This document shows, piece by piece, positions 28,718 to 37,339 of a stretch of DNA of 64,000 bases. This DNA comes from Pelagicoccus sp. SDUM812005 (GTDB lineage: Bacteria > Verrucomicrobiota > Verrucomicrobiia > Opitutales > Opitutaceae): assembly GCF_031127875.1 (NCBI RefSeq), contig NZ_JARXIA010000013.1, positions 62,001 through 126,000 of the forward strand. The letters run 5' to 3'. Position numbers and translations under genes: made by a program. The notes beneath the pieces were generated by a model. It made no database searches. It was not told the DNA's origin and saw only the letters and a list, made by a program, of their open reading frames with translations. Position 1 is the first letter of the stretch; every line of letters starts with the position of its first letter.

Positions 28718-30679
28718 TCACTCCAGCAACTCAACCTTGAGCCGAAAAAAGCCATCGCCATCGCCCTTTTTCACCGGATAGCTGCCCAGCCACTCCACGC
28801 TCGAGCCAGCCTTGCCATTGGCTTCGGATGCCACCGTATGCCACGCCGACAGGTCCTCCGAGCGCTCCAAACGGTAGGCGCGACCCGGCTTCACCCACCA
28901 AATCAAGCGCCAGACTTCTCCCGCCTCGTTCGACCTCAAACGAATCAGACCCAGACGCGAACTCTCATCCACGGGATCCGTACCCGCGATATACTCTTCC
29001 ACAGTCGAAACCCCGTCGCCGTCATGGTCCACCATCCCGCTCCGGTCATCGGTCGGCAAACCATGCTCCTCCAACCAAGCGATCGGTAGTTCAAAAAGGG
29101 ATACGCTCCAGCTGAATTCCCCGTTCGCGAGCTCCGAGCGCACCTTCGATTCGTCATAGCGAATCTCCACCCGAAGCTCGCCCGCCCCGTCCACCAAGTC
29201 CGCACGCCCCAGCTCCCACCACGCCTCCGTCGCGCCCTCGATGGCCTGCCCATCCAAATACCACTGCAAGGTCACCCCCTCGATCGCCGGCATCTCGACC
29301 TTGAATCTCAATCGATCGACCAGCTTCGTCCCCTCCGGATCAAACGGGCTTGCCGTATCGGAAAATGGCAAGAGCTCGAAATAGCGCTGCAGGTGACGCT
29401 CCACGCACACTCGGCAAAACGGATAGTCAAGCTCCCTCATCATGCAATTCCGCTCCGGTCGGTAAACTCCAAACTCCTTGTACCTCGCGCCTTCGAAAGC
29501 CCCGACCCGCCCCTGCCATTCGAGCGAATCCGGCGTCGGCAGCGGCACGCCTCCGTCCAGCCAAACCGCCCACTTCAAATTTTCCAAATCCGTATCCACA
29601 TTTACCTCACGCGGCCGCGCTCCCAGCCACGACTCGCCATTACCGTAATCGTACTCGTCCGCCAATCCGGCATAGGAATGCCCCACCTCGTGCACCGATA
29701 CCCGCGGCCCCCGCACGTTCATGGAGTGCACCGCCACCGAACCGCCCGAACCGCCATACTTCGTGGAATTCACCATCATAACGATCTGGTCCCAGGCCCC
29801 CACCCCCACCGCATCGTCCGCCGCCTGGCGGGCCAAGGCAATCCCGTCTCCCTGCGGATACAGCAGCCGTTCGATCCCCCCTTGGTAGAAGGCCGTCTGG
29901 AAATAGGTGTCCTTGATCGTTCCATTCGCTCCGTCCTCCCGCGACGCTCCACGTTCCGCGCTCGCCACCTCCACCACGTGCACGTTGGTACCTTGCAACA
30001 AGACACCCCAAGGCTCCACCTCCGCAAAGGCTGCTAAGGTCCGCTTCGCGTGATCCCGGTACAAGCCGCTATCAATGTCCTCGCGCAGATAGCCATCGCC
30101 CAAAATCACCATCACAAAGCGCTGCGAATCCTCGCCCGTGCTCCTCAGCAAGTAGCTCCCCACCGGCCCCGTTCCATCCGAAGCGAACAGGGACACCCGC
30201 TCCTCCGGCAACTCCAGCTCCACGCTCTCCCCCCATCCTGCGCCCAGCGCCGACGCCTCTCCAGACTCCAGCCGAACCCCGCCGATTCCCGACTGGCTTT
30301 CCGGCCCCACCACGCGAGCCGTAACCGTTGTCTCCTGCGGAAGCACCCACCCCTGCCGCTCCTCCCCGGCAACCGCGATCGGCACGCTCACCTGCAACGG
30401 CAGAAAAATCTCCGACTCCTGCAGCGTCGCCCCATCCTCGCCCAGCCAGCTCCACGCGAATCTCGTCGCGTGCCCGCCGGACGTGACCGATCCGGGCTTC
30501 GCGTCAGGCGCCCTTTCCAAGGCTAGCAGCTCCCACCGCTCGCCCTCCCCGAAACGAAGCGTCGCCTGCCACACCGCCCCTTCCAGCGAACAAGCCACAA
30601 GCAAGCACGCCCACGCCAGCAAGCGAACGGACGCGAGAGGCCGCCCAACTCGAAACCCTCTAAGAACCGACAAAAACAT
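28718..30679 (-). CDS. Secreted M64-family (IgA peptidase-like) metallopeptidase
   Basis: About 653 residues from the ATG at 30679; the open frame extends upstream, but this ATG opens a signal peptide (VRLLAWACLLVACSLEGA). A beta-rich N-terminal domain (about 25-185) precedes the peptidase domain, which carries HEVGHSYAGLADEYDYG with zinc ligands His330 and His334, catalytic Glu331 and a following acidic segment. Also present: RFVMVILGDGYL and DQIVMMVNSTKYGG, typical of M64. Near the C-terminus is a calcium-loop, type-3-repeat-like DHDGDGVSTVEEYIAGTDP, then a short sorting-like beta region. M64 founder ThomasA/IgA proteases are extracellular. It is monocistronic and divergent from the TPR-AAA gene. 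Confidence 0.88.
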   Translation of the reverse strand: MFLSVLRGFRVGRPLASVRLLAWACLLVACSLEGAVWQATLRFGEGERWELLALERAPDAKPGSVTSGGHATRFAWSWLGEDGATLQESEIFLPLQVSVPIAVAGEERQGWVLPQETTVTARVVGPESQSGIGGVRLESGEASALGAGWGESVELELPEERVSLFASDGTGPVGSYLLRSTGEDSQRFVMVILGDGYLREDIDSGLYRDHAKRTLAAFAEVEPWGVLLQGTNVHVVEVASAERGASREDGANGTIKDTYFQTAFYQGGIERLLYPQGDGIALARQAADDAVGVGAWDQIVMMVNSTKYGGSGGSVAVHSMNVRGPRVSVHEVGHSYAGLADEYDYGNGESWLGARPREVNVDTDLENLKWAVWLDGGVPLPTPDSLEWQGRVGAFEGARYKEFGVYRPERNCMMRELDYPFCRVCVERHLQRYFELLPFSDTASPFDPEGTKLVDRLRFKVEMPAIEGVTLQWYLDGQAIEGATEAWWELGRADLVDGAGELRVEIRYDESKVRSELANGEFSWSVSLFELPIAWLEEHGLPTDDRSGMVDHDGDGVSTVEEYIAGTDPVDESSRLGLIRLRSNEAGEVWRLIWWVKPGRAYRLERSEDLSAWHTVASEANGKAGSSVEWLGSYPVKKGDGDGFFRLKVELLE

Positions 30680-30851
30680 TCGTAGCAAACACCATCTCCG
30701 CAACGCCGACTTTGGCAAGGACACGCTCTCCTTCCACCCGCATCCACGTATCCTTCCTTCCATTACGGTCACGCCCCCTACCACTCCCCGAGCAAAAACA
30801 ATTGCTACCCGCCGCCCCACCCTCCCAATATCCGCCCCACTAAAATAAGCC

Positions 30852-32198
30852 ATGAGCGACGAACCACAGGAAATCCAAGCCCTCCGCCAAGCCCTCGCCT
30901 TCAGCCCGGACAACATCCCGCTGATCGGCCACCTCGCCAACGCCCTCATCAAGTACGGCCACTTCGCCGCCGCCGAACGCGAGCTCAAGTCCGGACTCTC
31001 CCAAGACCCCGGCAACCGCGACCTCCAGCTCGCCCTCGCCCAGGCCTACAGCCAGCAGGACAAGCGTTCCGAAGCCCTCGTCGTGCTCGAAAGCCTCGAG
31101 AAAAAAGACGAGCTCGGCGCCCCCGGCCACCTCCTTTTCGCCAAGCTCCTCAGCAACACCACCGAGCTGGTGCTCGCCGCCGAACACTACAAGAAAGCCA
31201 TCGCCCTCGACCCCAAGTGCGAGGACGAGGAAGTCGCCGCCGAGCTCGCCCCCTTCCTCATCGAAAGCTCCGATCCCCACCACCACCCCAACAAGCTCCC
31301 CGCCGGCGACCATCCGGGCGAGTTCGAGACCGACGTGCAAAAGCCCAAGGTCACCTTCGCCGACGTCGGCGGCATGGACGCGGTCAAGGAGCAGATCCGC
31401 ATGAAGATAATCCACCCGCTCAAAAACGCCGACCTCTTCAAAGCCTACGGCAAAAAGATCGGCGGCGGCGTGCTGCTCTACGGACCTCCAGGCTGCGGAA
31501 AAACCCATATCGCCCGCGCCACCGCCGGCGAAGTCAAAGCCAACTTCATCAGCATCGGCCTGCACGAAATCCTCAGCATGTGGATCGGCCAAAGCGAAAA
31601 CAACCTGCACGACCTCTTCGAGCAAGCCCGCCGCAACGCCCCCTCCGTCCTCTTCATCGACGAAGTCGACGCCGTCGCCGCCAACCGCTCCGACATGCGC
31701 CAAAGCGCCGGACGCCAACTCATCAACCAATTCCTCTCCGAGCTCGACGGCATCGACTACTCCAACGAAGGCGTGCTCGTGCTGGCCGCCACCAACGCCC
31801 CCTGGCACCTCGACCCCGCCTTCCGCCGCCCCGGCCGCTTCGACCAAATCGTCTTCGTCCCGCCCCCCGACCTCGAAGCCCGCACCTCCATCCTCCAGCT
31901 CATGCTCGCGGAAAAGCCGACCGAAGACATCGACTTCGCCAAGCTGGCCAAGAAGACCGAAGGCCTCACCGGCGCCGACCTCAAGTCCATCGTCGACGTC
32001 GCCGTGGAGGACACCCTCGACGAAGCCATGAAGACCGGCAACATCGTCCCGCTCCGCACCAAGGCCCTGCTCAAAGCCGCCGCCAAAACCAAGCCGAGCT
32101 CCAAGGACTGGTTCTCCTCCGCCAAAAACCACGCCCTCTACGCCAACCAATCCGGCCTCTACGACGAAATCCTCGACTACCTCAAGATCAAGCGATGA
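30852..32198 (+). CDS. AAA+ ATPase with N-terminal TPR domain
   Basis: 448 residues. The N-terminal TPR-like helices (about 8-125) are joined by a His/Pro-rich linker (140-160) to a classic AAA module. Walker A GPPGCGKT is at 211-218, Walker B VLFIDE at 266-271, the second region of homology contains ATNAPWHLDPAFRRPGRFD, and putative Arg fingers lie at 325-329. It ends with the helical lid and a short tail. It belongs to the Cdc48/spastin/meiotic-clade type, which remodels protein complexes. No protease domain is present. Its TGA overlaps the ATG of a TPR membrane protein (ATGA), so the two are translationally coupled and probably work together. The function is unknown. Confidence 0.88.
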   Translation: MSDEPQEIQALRQALAFSPDNIPLIGHLANALIKYGHFAAAERELKSGLSQDPGNRDLQLALAQAYSQQDKRSEALVVLESLEKKDELGAPGHLLFAKLLSNTTELVLAAEHYKKAIALDPKCEDEEVAAELAPFLIESSDPHHHPNKLPAGDHPGEFETDVQKPKVTFADVGGMDAVKEQIRMKIIHPLKNADLFKAYGKKIGGGVLLYGPPGCGKTHIARATAGEVKANFISIGLHEILSMWIGQSENNLHDLFEQARRNAPSVLFIDEVDAVAANRSDMRQSAGRQLINQFLSELDGIDYSNEGVLVLAATNAPWHLDPAFRRPGRFDQIVFVPPPDLEARTSILQLMLAEKPTEDIDFAKLAKKTEGLTGADLKSIVDVAVEDTLDEAMKTGNIVPLRTKALLKAAAKTKPSSKDWFSSAKNHALYANQSGLYDEILDYLKIKR

Positions 32199-33439
32199 GC
32201 AGCCCCAACATTGAACGCGCTCAGCTCCTGCTCGAGCAAAACCGCGGCAAGGACGCCGAAGAATACGCACGCCTCGCCATCCAGGAAAATCCAGACGCCG
32301 CCCTCGGCTACCTCTTCCTTTCCTCCGCCCTCATCCAGCAAGACAAGGACCGCGACGCCCTCGACCCGGCCCAACGCGCCCTCAGCCTCGAGCCCGACAA
32401 TCCCCACATCCACGCCCACCTCGCCCGCGTGCACTACCATTGCCAGGATTGGAAAAAGGCCGAAGCCTCCGCCCAGCAAGCCCTGCAAATGTATCCAGAA
32501 GATTCCGACATGTTCGGACTCCTCGCCTACCTCGCCGCCCGCAAGGCCGATTGGGAAAAGTCCCTCGAACTCGCCGAGACCGGACTCCGCTTCGACTCCG
32601 ACCACGTGCTCTGCACCAACGCTCGAGCCAACGCCCTCACCAAACTCAAGCGAGCCGACGACGCCCAAGACTCCCTCGACTACGCCCTCAAGCGCGATCC
32701 AGAAAATCCCTACACCCATTTCCAAAAAGGCAACACCCTCCTGGAAGCCGGCAAGTACGACGAAGCCGCCAAGCACTTTTGCGAAGCCCTCCGCCTCGCC
32801 CCCGACTTCGAAGAAGCCAAAGAAGGCCTCGTCGAAGCCCTCAAAGCCAAGCACTTCGTCTACTCCCTTTTCCTCAAGTACATCTTCTTCATGTCACGCC
32901 TCAAGCCAGGCGTGCAGATGGCGATCGTATTCGGAGGCTACTTCGCCCAACGCTTCCTCTCCGACAGCCTCGATTCCTCCGGCCAGCACGCCGCCGCCAA
33001 CGCCGTGCGCATTCTCTACGGAGTCTTCGCTTTCTTCACCTGGACCGCTAGCAGCCTCTTCAACCTGCTGCTCTTCATCCACCCCATGGGTCGCTTCGCC
33101 CTCTCCGGTCGCCAACGCAAAGTCGCCGCCGGCGTCGGCGCCTGCGTCCTCATGATCCTCGTTTCCCTCGGCGTCCACTTCACCACCCAGCTCGACGGCC
33201 TGCTGCTCAGCGCGCTCGCCTTCGCCACCTGCTCCCTCCCGGTCGCCGCCGCCGAACACACGACCACCCCGGGCAAACTGAAGCTGCTCGGCGCCATCAT
33301 CGTCGCCCAATCCCTCTGCGCCATCGGAGCCTTCGCGATCTACCTCGGCGGCAATCCCGACAAAGCCGACGGCCTCGCCTCCATCGCCATCCTCACCGGC
33401 GTCGCCTTCACTTGGCTCAGCGCCTTCTTTCGCAACTAA
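32195..33439 (+). CDS. TPR protein with C-terminal transmembrane region, partner of the AAA+ ATPase
   Basis: 414 residues from the ATG that overlaps the AAA stop. Residues about 1-215 are TPR repeats (several A..ALxxxPxxP-type units, including SLEPDNPHIHAHLARVHY, EDSDMFGLLAYLAARK and DPENPYTHFQKGNTLLEAG). A short basic segment follows, then about five hydrophobic helices from roughly 235 on (IVFGGYFAQRF, ILYGVFAFFTW, ACVLMILVSLGVHF, LLGAIIVAQSLCAIGAF, IAILTGVAFTWLSAFF). The N-terminus is predicted cytoplasmic, facing the coupled TPR-AAA ATPase. The arrangement suggests a membrane-anchored adaptor for the ATPase. Confidence 0.75.
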   Translation: MSSPNIERAQLLLEQNRGKDAEEYARLAIQENPDAALGYLFLSSALIQQDKDRDALDPAQRALSLEPDNPHIHAHLARVHYHCQDWKKAEASAQQALQMYPEDSDMFGLLAYLAARKADWEKSLELAETGLRFDSDHVLCTNARANALTKLKRADDAQDSLDYALKRDPENPYTHFQKGNTLLEAGKYDEAAKHFCEALRLAPDFEEAKEGLVEALKAKHFVYSLFLKYIFFMSRLKPGVQMAIVFGGYFAQRFLSDSLDSSGQHAAANAVRILYGVFAFFTWTASSLFNLLLFIHPMGRFALSGRQRKVAAGVGACVLMILVSLGVHFTTQLDGLLLSALAFATCSLPVAAAEHTTTPGKLKLLGAIIVAQSLCAIGAFAIYLGGNPDKADGLASIAILTGVAFTWLSAFFRN

Positions 33440-33479
33440 CCCGCCGGAACGAACGGGGACCATCCATCCAACACATACA

Positions 33480-34448
33480 ATGCCACACAAGATCTACATC
33501 GACTTCGCCCTCAACCCCGAACTCCTCGACCGTCTCCAAAAAGGAACTACCGGGCACGAGCTCGTCATCCCCGCCAAGCCCGCATCCGTTCTCTCCCTCG
33601 GCGAAATCGAACCCGCGTTCTACGACTGCGACATCGTCTTTGGCCAACCGCAAACCGACGCCGTCGAAAAGTCCGCATCCCTAAAGTGGATACAAGTCAG
33701 CTCCTCCGGCATCACCCGCTACGACACCCCCGCCTTCCGCCAGCTCATGGAGGAACGTGGAGTGCAAGTCAGCAACTCCGCCCACGTCTACAACGAAGCC
33801 TGCGCCGACCACGCTCTCAGCTTCATGCTCGCCCAATCCCGCCAGCTCCCCCAAGCCCTCGCCTCCCGAGCCCCCAACGGCTCGGAAGAATGGCTCGCCA
33901 TCCGGCGCTGCGGCATCCCCCTGCGCGGACAAAGCGTGCTCATCCTCGGCTTCGGTGCCATCGGCCGCCGCCTCGCCGAACTGCTCGCCCCCTTCGATAT
34001 GCAGCTCACCGCCTACCGCCGCTCGCCACGGGGCGACGAAGGCATGCCAGTCGTATCCGAATCCAACCTACACGAAGCCCTTGCCGCCGCCGACCACGTC
34101 GTCAACATCCTCCCCGACAGCGCCGCCACCCAACATTTCTTCAACGCCGAACGCTTCGCCCAACTCAAGCCCGGCAGCGTCTTCTACAACATCGGCCGCG
34201 GAACCACCGTCGACCAAGACGCCCTCGTCCACGCCCTCCAGAACGGCCCCCTCCGCGAAGCCTGGCTCGACGTCACCGACCCCGAACCCCTGCCCGACGA
34301 ACACGCCCTCTGGCAACAGCCCAACTGCTTCATCACTCCCCACACCGCCGGCGGCTTCTCGGGCGAAACCACCGCCTGCATCGACCACTTCCTAAAAAAC
34401 CTCGCCCGCTACGACGCCGGCCAGCCCCTCGACAACCGCGTCATCTAA
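33480..34448 (+). CDS. D-2-hydroxyacid dehydrogenase (NAD-dependent)
   Basis: 322 residues with the expected two-domain plan. The NAD-binding GFGAIG is at 157-162, and the catalytic triad Arg240 (NIGRG), Glu269 (TDPEP) and His288 (ITPHTAGG) is intact. It belongs to the glyoxylate/hydroxypyruvate/lactate dehydrogenase group; the substrate cannot be read. It starts 41 bp after the TPR membrane gene and could be co-transcribed. Its 3' end is 8 bp from the convergent recQ stop. Confidence 0.9.
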   Translation: MPHKIYIDFALNPELLDRLQKGTTGHELVIPAKPASVLSLGEIEPAFYDCDIVFGQPQTDAVEKSASLKWIQVSSSGITRYDTPAFRQLMEERGVQVSNSAHVYNEACADHALSFMLAQSRQLPQALASRAPNGSEEWLAIRRCGIPLRGQSVLILGFGAIGRRLAELLAPFDMQLTAYRRSPRGDEGMPVVSESNLHEALAAADHVVNILPDSAATQHFFNAERFAQLKPGSVFYNIGRGTTVDQDALVHALQNGPLREAWLDVTDPEPLPDEHALWQQPNCFITPHTAGGFSGETTACIDHFLKNLARYDAGQPLDNRVI

Positions 34449-34455
34449 ACGATCC

Positions 34456-36408
34456 TCAATCAGCGAGAGCAGCCATCACGGCCTGAAACGGCGCTGTCTC
34501 CAAGGCGCCGAACAACGGGCCCTTGCTTCCACGCATCCGGCTCGTCTTCGGGCTCGCGATTCCGCACAGGAAGCGCGCCCCTTCGCGGGCCGACTTAAAC
34601 CCAATCGGCCGCTCCTGCAAAAAGCGGTCGACCAGCGACTGCTCCGCTTCGCTCAACCAGCGATCGATCCCCTCGATCGCCTTTACGGTGCCGCTCTCGC
34701 AATAGCTGCAGTGACCGCAGGGCTGCTCCAAAACCTCGCCAAAGTACGCTAGCAAGCGCTGCGTCTTGCAGCCCTCGTGGTTGAGCAAATCCACCACCTG
34801 ACCGATCCGCTGCAAATTCCCTTCCTCGTTTCGCCTCACCTTTTCGACAAGCCCGAGCGTAACGCTCTCCGGACTGGGACGCGATACCATGCGCATGCCT
34901 TGCCGCAAGCCCGTCACCCCGACTTCCAGCATGCCCACCTCTTCCAAATGGTTGAACGCTTTCACGATCCGATTCCGATCCGCGCCAAGAGCTTCGGCCG
35001 CCGTATCCAAATTCAAGTAGCTCCACGTTTTCTTCTCGTCCACCTGAGCCAGCAAGCTCCGCAGGAATTCGCCGGGCTCGCCCTTGAAGGCCCCCAAGAC
35101 GCTCGCCTTTGCTCGCAAGTACTTGAACTTATATTCGCTGTAGAAAGGGGCGGTAAACTTGATCACGCCTTCCAGCTCCAAATAGGTAAGCAAGGTCCCT
35201 AGGACCAGCGGACGAATATCAGTCTGCTGCGACAAGTGATACATCGAAATGTCGAACTCGTCCTCGAGCGAAAGGATAAACGCCACGAATTCGCCGATAG
35301 CCTCTTCCGTCGGCGTATCGCCGAACACGAAATTCTCCAGCACTACCAGATCGTCCGCCGCCCCTAAAACCTCGCAGTGAGATTCCGTCCCGTCCCGTCC
35401 GGCGCGGCCCACCTCCTGCGAGTAGTTCTCCAAAGTCTTAGGCAAGTTAAAGTGAAAGACGCGGCGTATATCCGATTTGTCGATACCCATGCCAAACGCG
35501 ATAGTCGCCACTACGATCCCGTCCGCCGACGCCATAAACCAATCCTGGATCTCCGAACGTTGCTCGCTCTTCATGCCCGCATGGTATGCCTTGGCCGGAT
35601 AACCGTCCGCCACGAGCGACGCAGCCACCGTCTCCGCAGCCTTCTGCAAAGTCACGTAGACCACCGTCGGCCCAGCAGGCAACTCGTCCAGTCGCTTCTT
35701 CAAGACCTGCAGGCGCTGGGCTGCGGGCGTCGGCGAAAACGAAAGAAAGAGATTCGGCCGATGGAATCCCGTGTTCACGTACGCCTCCGGCTTAATCTCG
35801 AACTCCCGTATTATATCTTCAACGACAGCCGGAGTCGCCGTAGCCGTCAAAGCCAACACCCGCTCCACCTTCAGGGCCTTCGCCGCGATGGAAAGCTTCA
35901 GGTACTCCGGCCGAAAGTTATGCCCCCATTCCGAAATACAGTGAGCCTCGTCGATCACCATCAGCGAAATCGCGTTCCCCTCGATGGCTGCGAAAAAGCG
36001 CTCGTTGGAAATCCGCTCCGGCGCCACATACAACAACTTCAAGGCCCCCGACCGCACGTCGCTGTACACTTGCCGCGCTTCCTCGCCCGACAAGCTCGAG
36101 TCCAGCCGGGCTACCTTAACCCCCTTCGCCTGCAAGAAATCCACCTGATCCTTCATCAAGGCGATCAAAGGCGAGATCACAATGGTCAGCCCATCGAGCA
36201 TCAAAGCCGGCAGCTGATAGCAAAGGCTCTTCCCGCTCCCCGTCGGAAACACAGCCAAAGCAGAGTTCCCCTTAAGAACCTGCTGCACGATCGCCTCCTG
36301 CCCTGGGCGGAAGGAATCGAAACCAAACACAGAAGAAAGCACGTCTCGCGGATTTTGAACTGACACACCGCACGCTCTCAAGCCCTCGCTCCAGAAGCAA
36401 GAAGGCAT
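34456..36408 (-). CDS. recQ: ATP-dependent DNA helicase RecQ
   Basis: About 650 residues from the ATG at 36408 (AAGG about 8 bases upstream); the longer frame upstream starts with TTG and is not helicase-like. Helicase motifs are present: FRPGQ (motif 0), TGSGKSLCYQ (Walker A), DEAHCISEWGHNFRPEY (DEAH and aromatic-rich loop), LTATATP, ATIAFGMGIDK and QEVGRAGRDG. The RQC region contains a Cys cluster (PCGHCSYC) with a zinc-binding role. The C-terminus lacks a clear HRDC domain and ends in a short segment unlike E. coli RecQ. RecQ unwinds DNA 3' to 5' in recombination and fork repair. Confidence 0.93.
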   Translation of the reverse strand: MPSCFWSEGLRACGVSVQNPRDVLSSVFGFDSFRPGQEAIVQQVLKGNSALAVFPTGSGKSLCYQLPALMLDGLTIVISPLIALMKDQVDFLQAKGVKVARLDSSLSGEEARQVYSDVRSGALKLLYVAPERISNERFFAAIEGNAISLMVIDEAHCISEWGHNFRPEYLKLSIAAKALKVERVLALTATATPAVVEDIIREFEIKPEAYVNTGFHRPNLFLSFSPTPAAQRLQVLKKRLDELPAGPTVVYVTLQKAAETVAASLVADGYPAKAYHAGMKSEQRSEIQDWFMASADGIVVATIAFGMGIDKSDIRRVFHFNLPKTLENYSQEVGRAGRDGTESHCEVLGAADDLVVLENFVFGDTPTEEAIGEFVAFILSLEDEFDISMYHLSQQTDIRPLVLGTLLTYLELEGVIKFTAPFYSEYKFKYLRAKASVLGAFKGEPGEFLRSLLAQVDEKKTWSYLNLDTAAEALGADRNRIVKAFNHLEEVGMLEVGVTGLRQGMRMVSRPSPESVTLGLVEKVRRNEEGNLQRIGQVVDLLNHEGCKTQRLLAYFGEVLEQPCGHCSYCESGTVKAIEGIDRWLSEAEQSLVDRFLQERPIGFKSAREGARFLCGIASPKTSRMRGSKGPLFGALETAPFQAVMAALAD

Positions 36409-36658
36409 CGGTGCCTTAATCCCTTGCACTCCTGAATCCACAATATCTGTCCCTTTTCTCACAAAACATGTCGTACATTTTTTGCCAAATGCATCACCTC
36501 TTCGTTCATCCCTCAAACAAGAGAAAGCACACTACCCACTGAATCATAACACCTTACAAAAGCAAAACCCAGCGTCCCCTTCCGTTGGCATCGCCCGTGC
36601 AAAACTTGTGATCGAAAATCGGCAATCACGCCCTTCGAAAACACACAACCGCACGAAA

Positions 36659-37318
36659 ATGAAGAAACTGAAATACTGGACAGCAAGCATCGTCTCTGGA
36701 TTCGACTCCGTCATCAGCAAGGTAGAGAATCACGAGTCCGTAGTCGCAAACTCGATACAGGAACTGCAAACCGCTGCCGCGCACGCCAAGGTCAAGCTCG
36801 GCCGCCTGCAACAGGACATCAAGCGCATGCAGTCCAAGCTGCTAGACCTTAAGCAGAGCCGGGAACGCTGGAACGAGCGGGCCCTCAGCCTGCGCGACAG
36901 CGACAAAAGCAAAGCCATCGAGTGCCTGAGAAGACGCAAAAGCGTGGAGTCGGAAATCGCCCATCTGGAGAACGAACTTCCAAGCCACACGACCCTCGCC
37001 GACACCATCGAAGCGGACGTGCGAAAGCTCCAAAGCAAGATCGACGACCTCAAGCTGCGCAAACGCGCCTTCAGCACCCGAGCCAGCCGCGCCCAAGCCA
37101 TGAAAGTTTGCGGACAAACTACGGGCATCGCCGGCGACGACTTGGAAGACACCTTCGAACGCTGGGAACTTAAGCTGGCCGAGACCGAGATTTCCTCCCA
37201 CGTCTCCACCGACTCCCTCGAAGACGAATTCGCCCGCGAGGAGGAGTTCGCTGAACTCGAGGAGGAGCTCGCCCTCCTGAACAAGGCGGAAAAATCGAGC
37301 GCAGCCCCTCAAGACTAA
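36659..37318 (+). CDS. PspA/IM30-like coiled-coil protein
   Basis: 219 residues from the ATG at 36659; the frame extends upstream but that part looks non-coding. Almost the entire chain is predicted coiled coil: a central antiparallel pair (about 25-135) with heptads rich in K, E, L and R, a basic stretch, and an acidic C-terminal helix (EEEFAELEEELALL). This is the PspA/IM30/Vipp1 plan of membrane-remodelling stress proteins, although the usual amphipathic N-terminal helix is shortened to about MKKLKYWTASIVSGFDSVI. It lies 22 bp upstream of a polytopic membrane protein on the same strand. Envelope-stress protection is the likely role. Divergent from recQ over 250 bp. Confidence 0.75.
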   Translation: MKKLKYWTASIVSGFDSVISKVENHESVVANSIQELQTAAAHAKVKLGRLQQDIKRMQSKLLDLKQSRERWNERALSLRDSDKSKAIECLRRRKSVESEIAHLENELPSHTTLADTIEADVRKLQSKIDDLKLRKRAFSTRASRAQAMKVCGQTTGIAGDDLEDTFERWELKLAETEISSHVSTDSLEDEFAREEEFAELEEELALLNKAEKSSAAPQD

Positions 37319-37339
37319 CCTTCAGATCCAATCTCCAAA

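Noticed and set aside
31217-32194. N-terminal extension of the TPR-membrane gene inside the AAA gene
   Set aside because: The extension is the +1 frame of the AAA gene, Arg/Pro-rich and without TPRs; the ATG at 32195 overlapping the stop codon is the natural start.
30840-32270. 476-residue frame antisense to the TPR-AAA gene
   Set aside because: The sense strand carries complete Walker A, Walker B and Arg-finger motifs.
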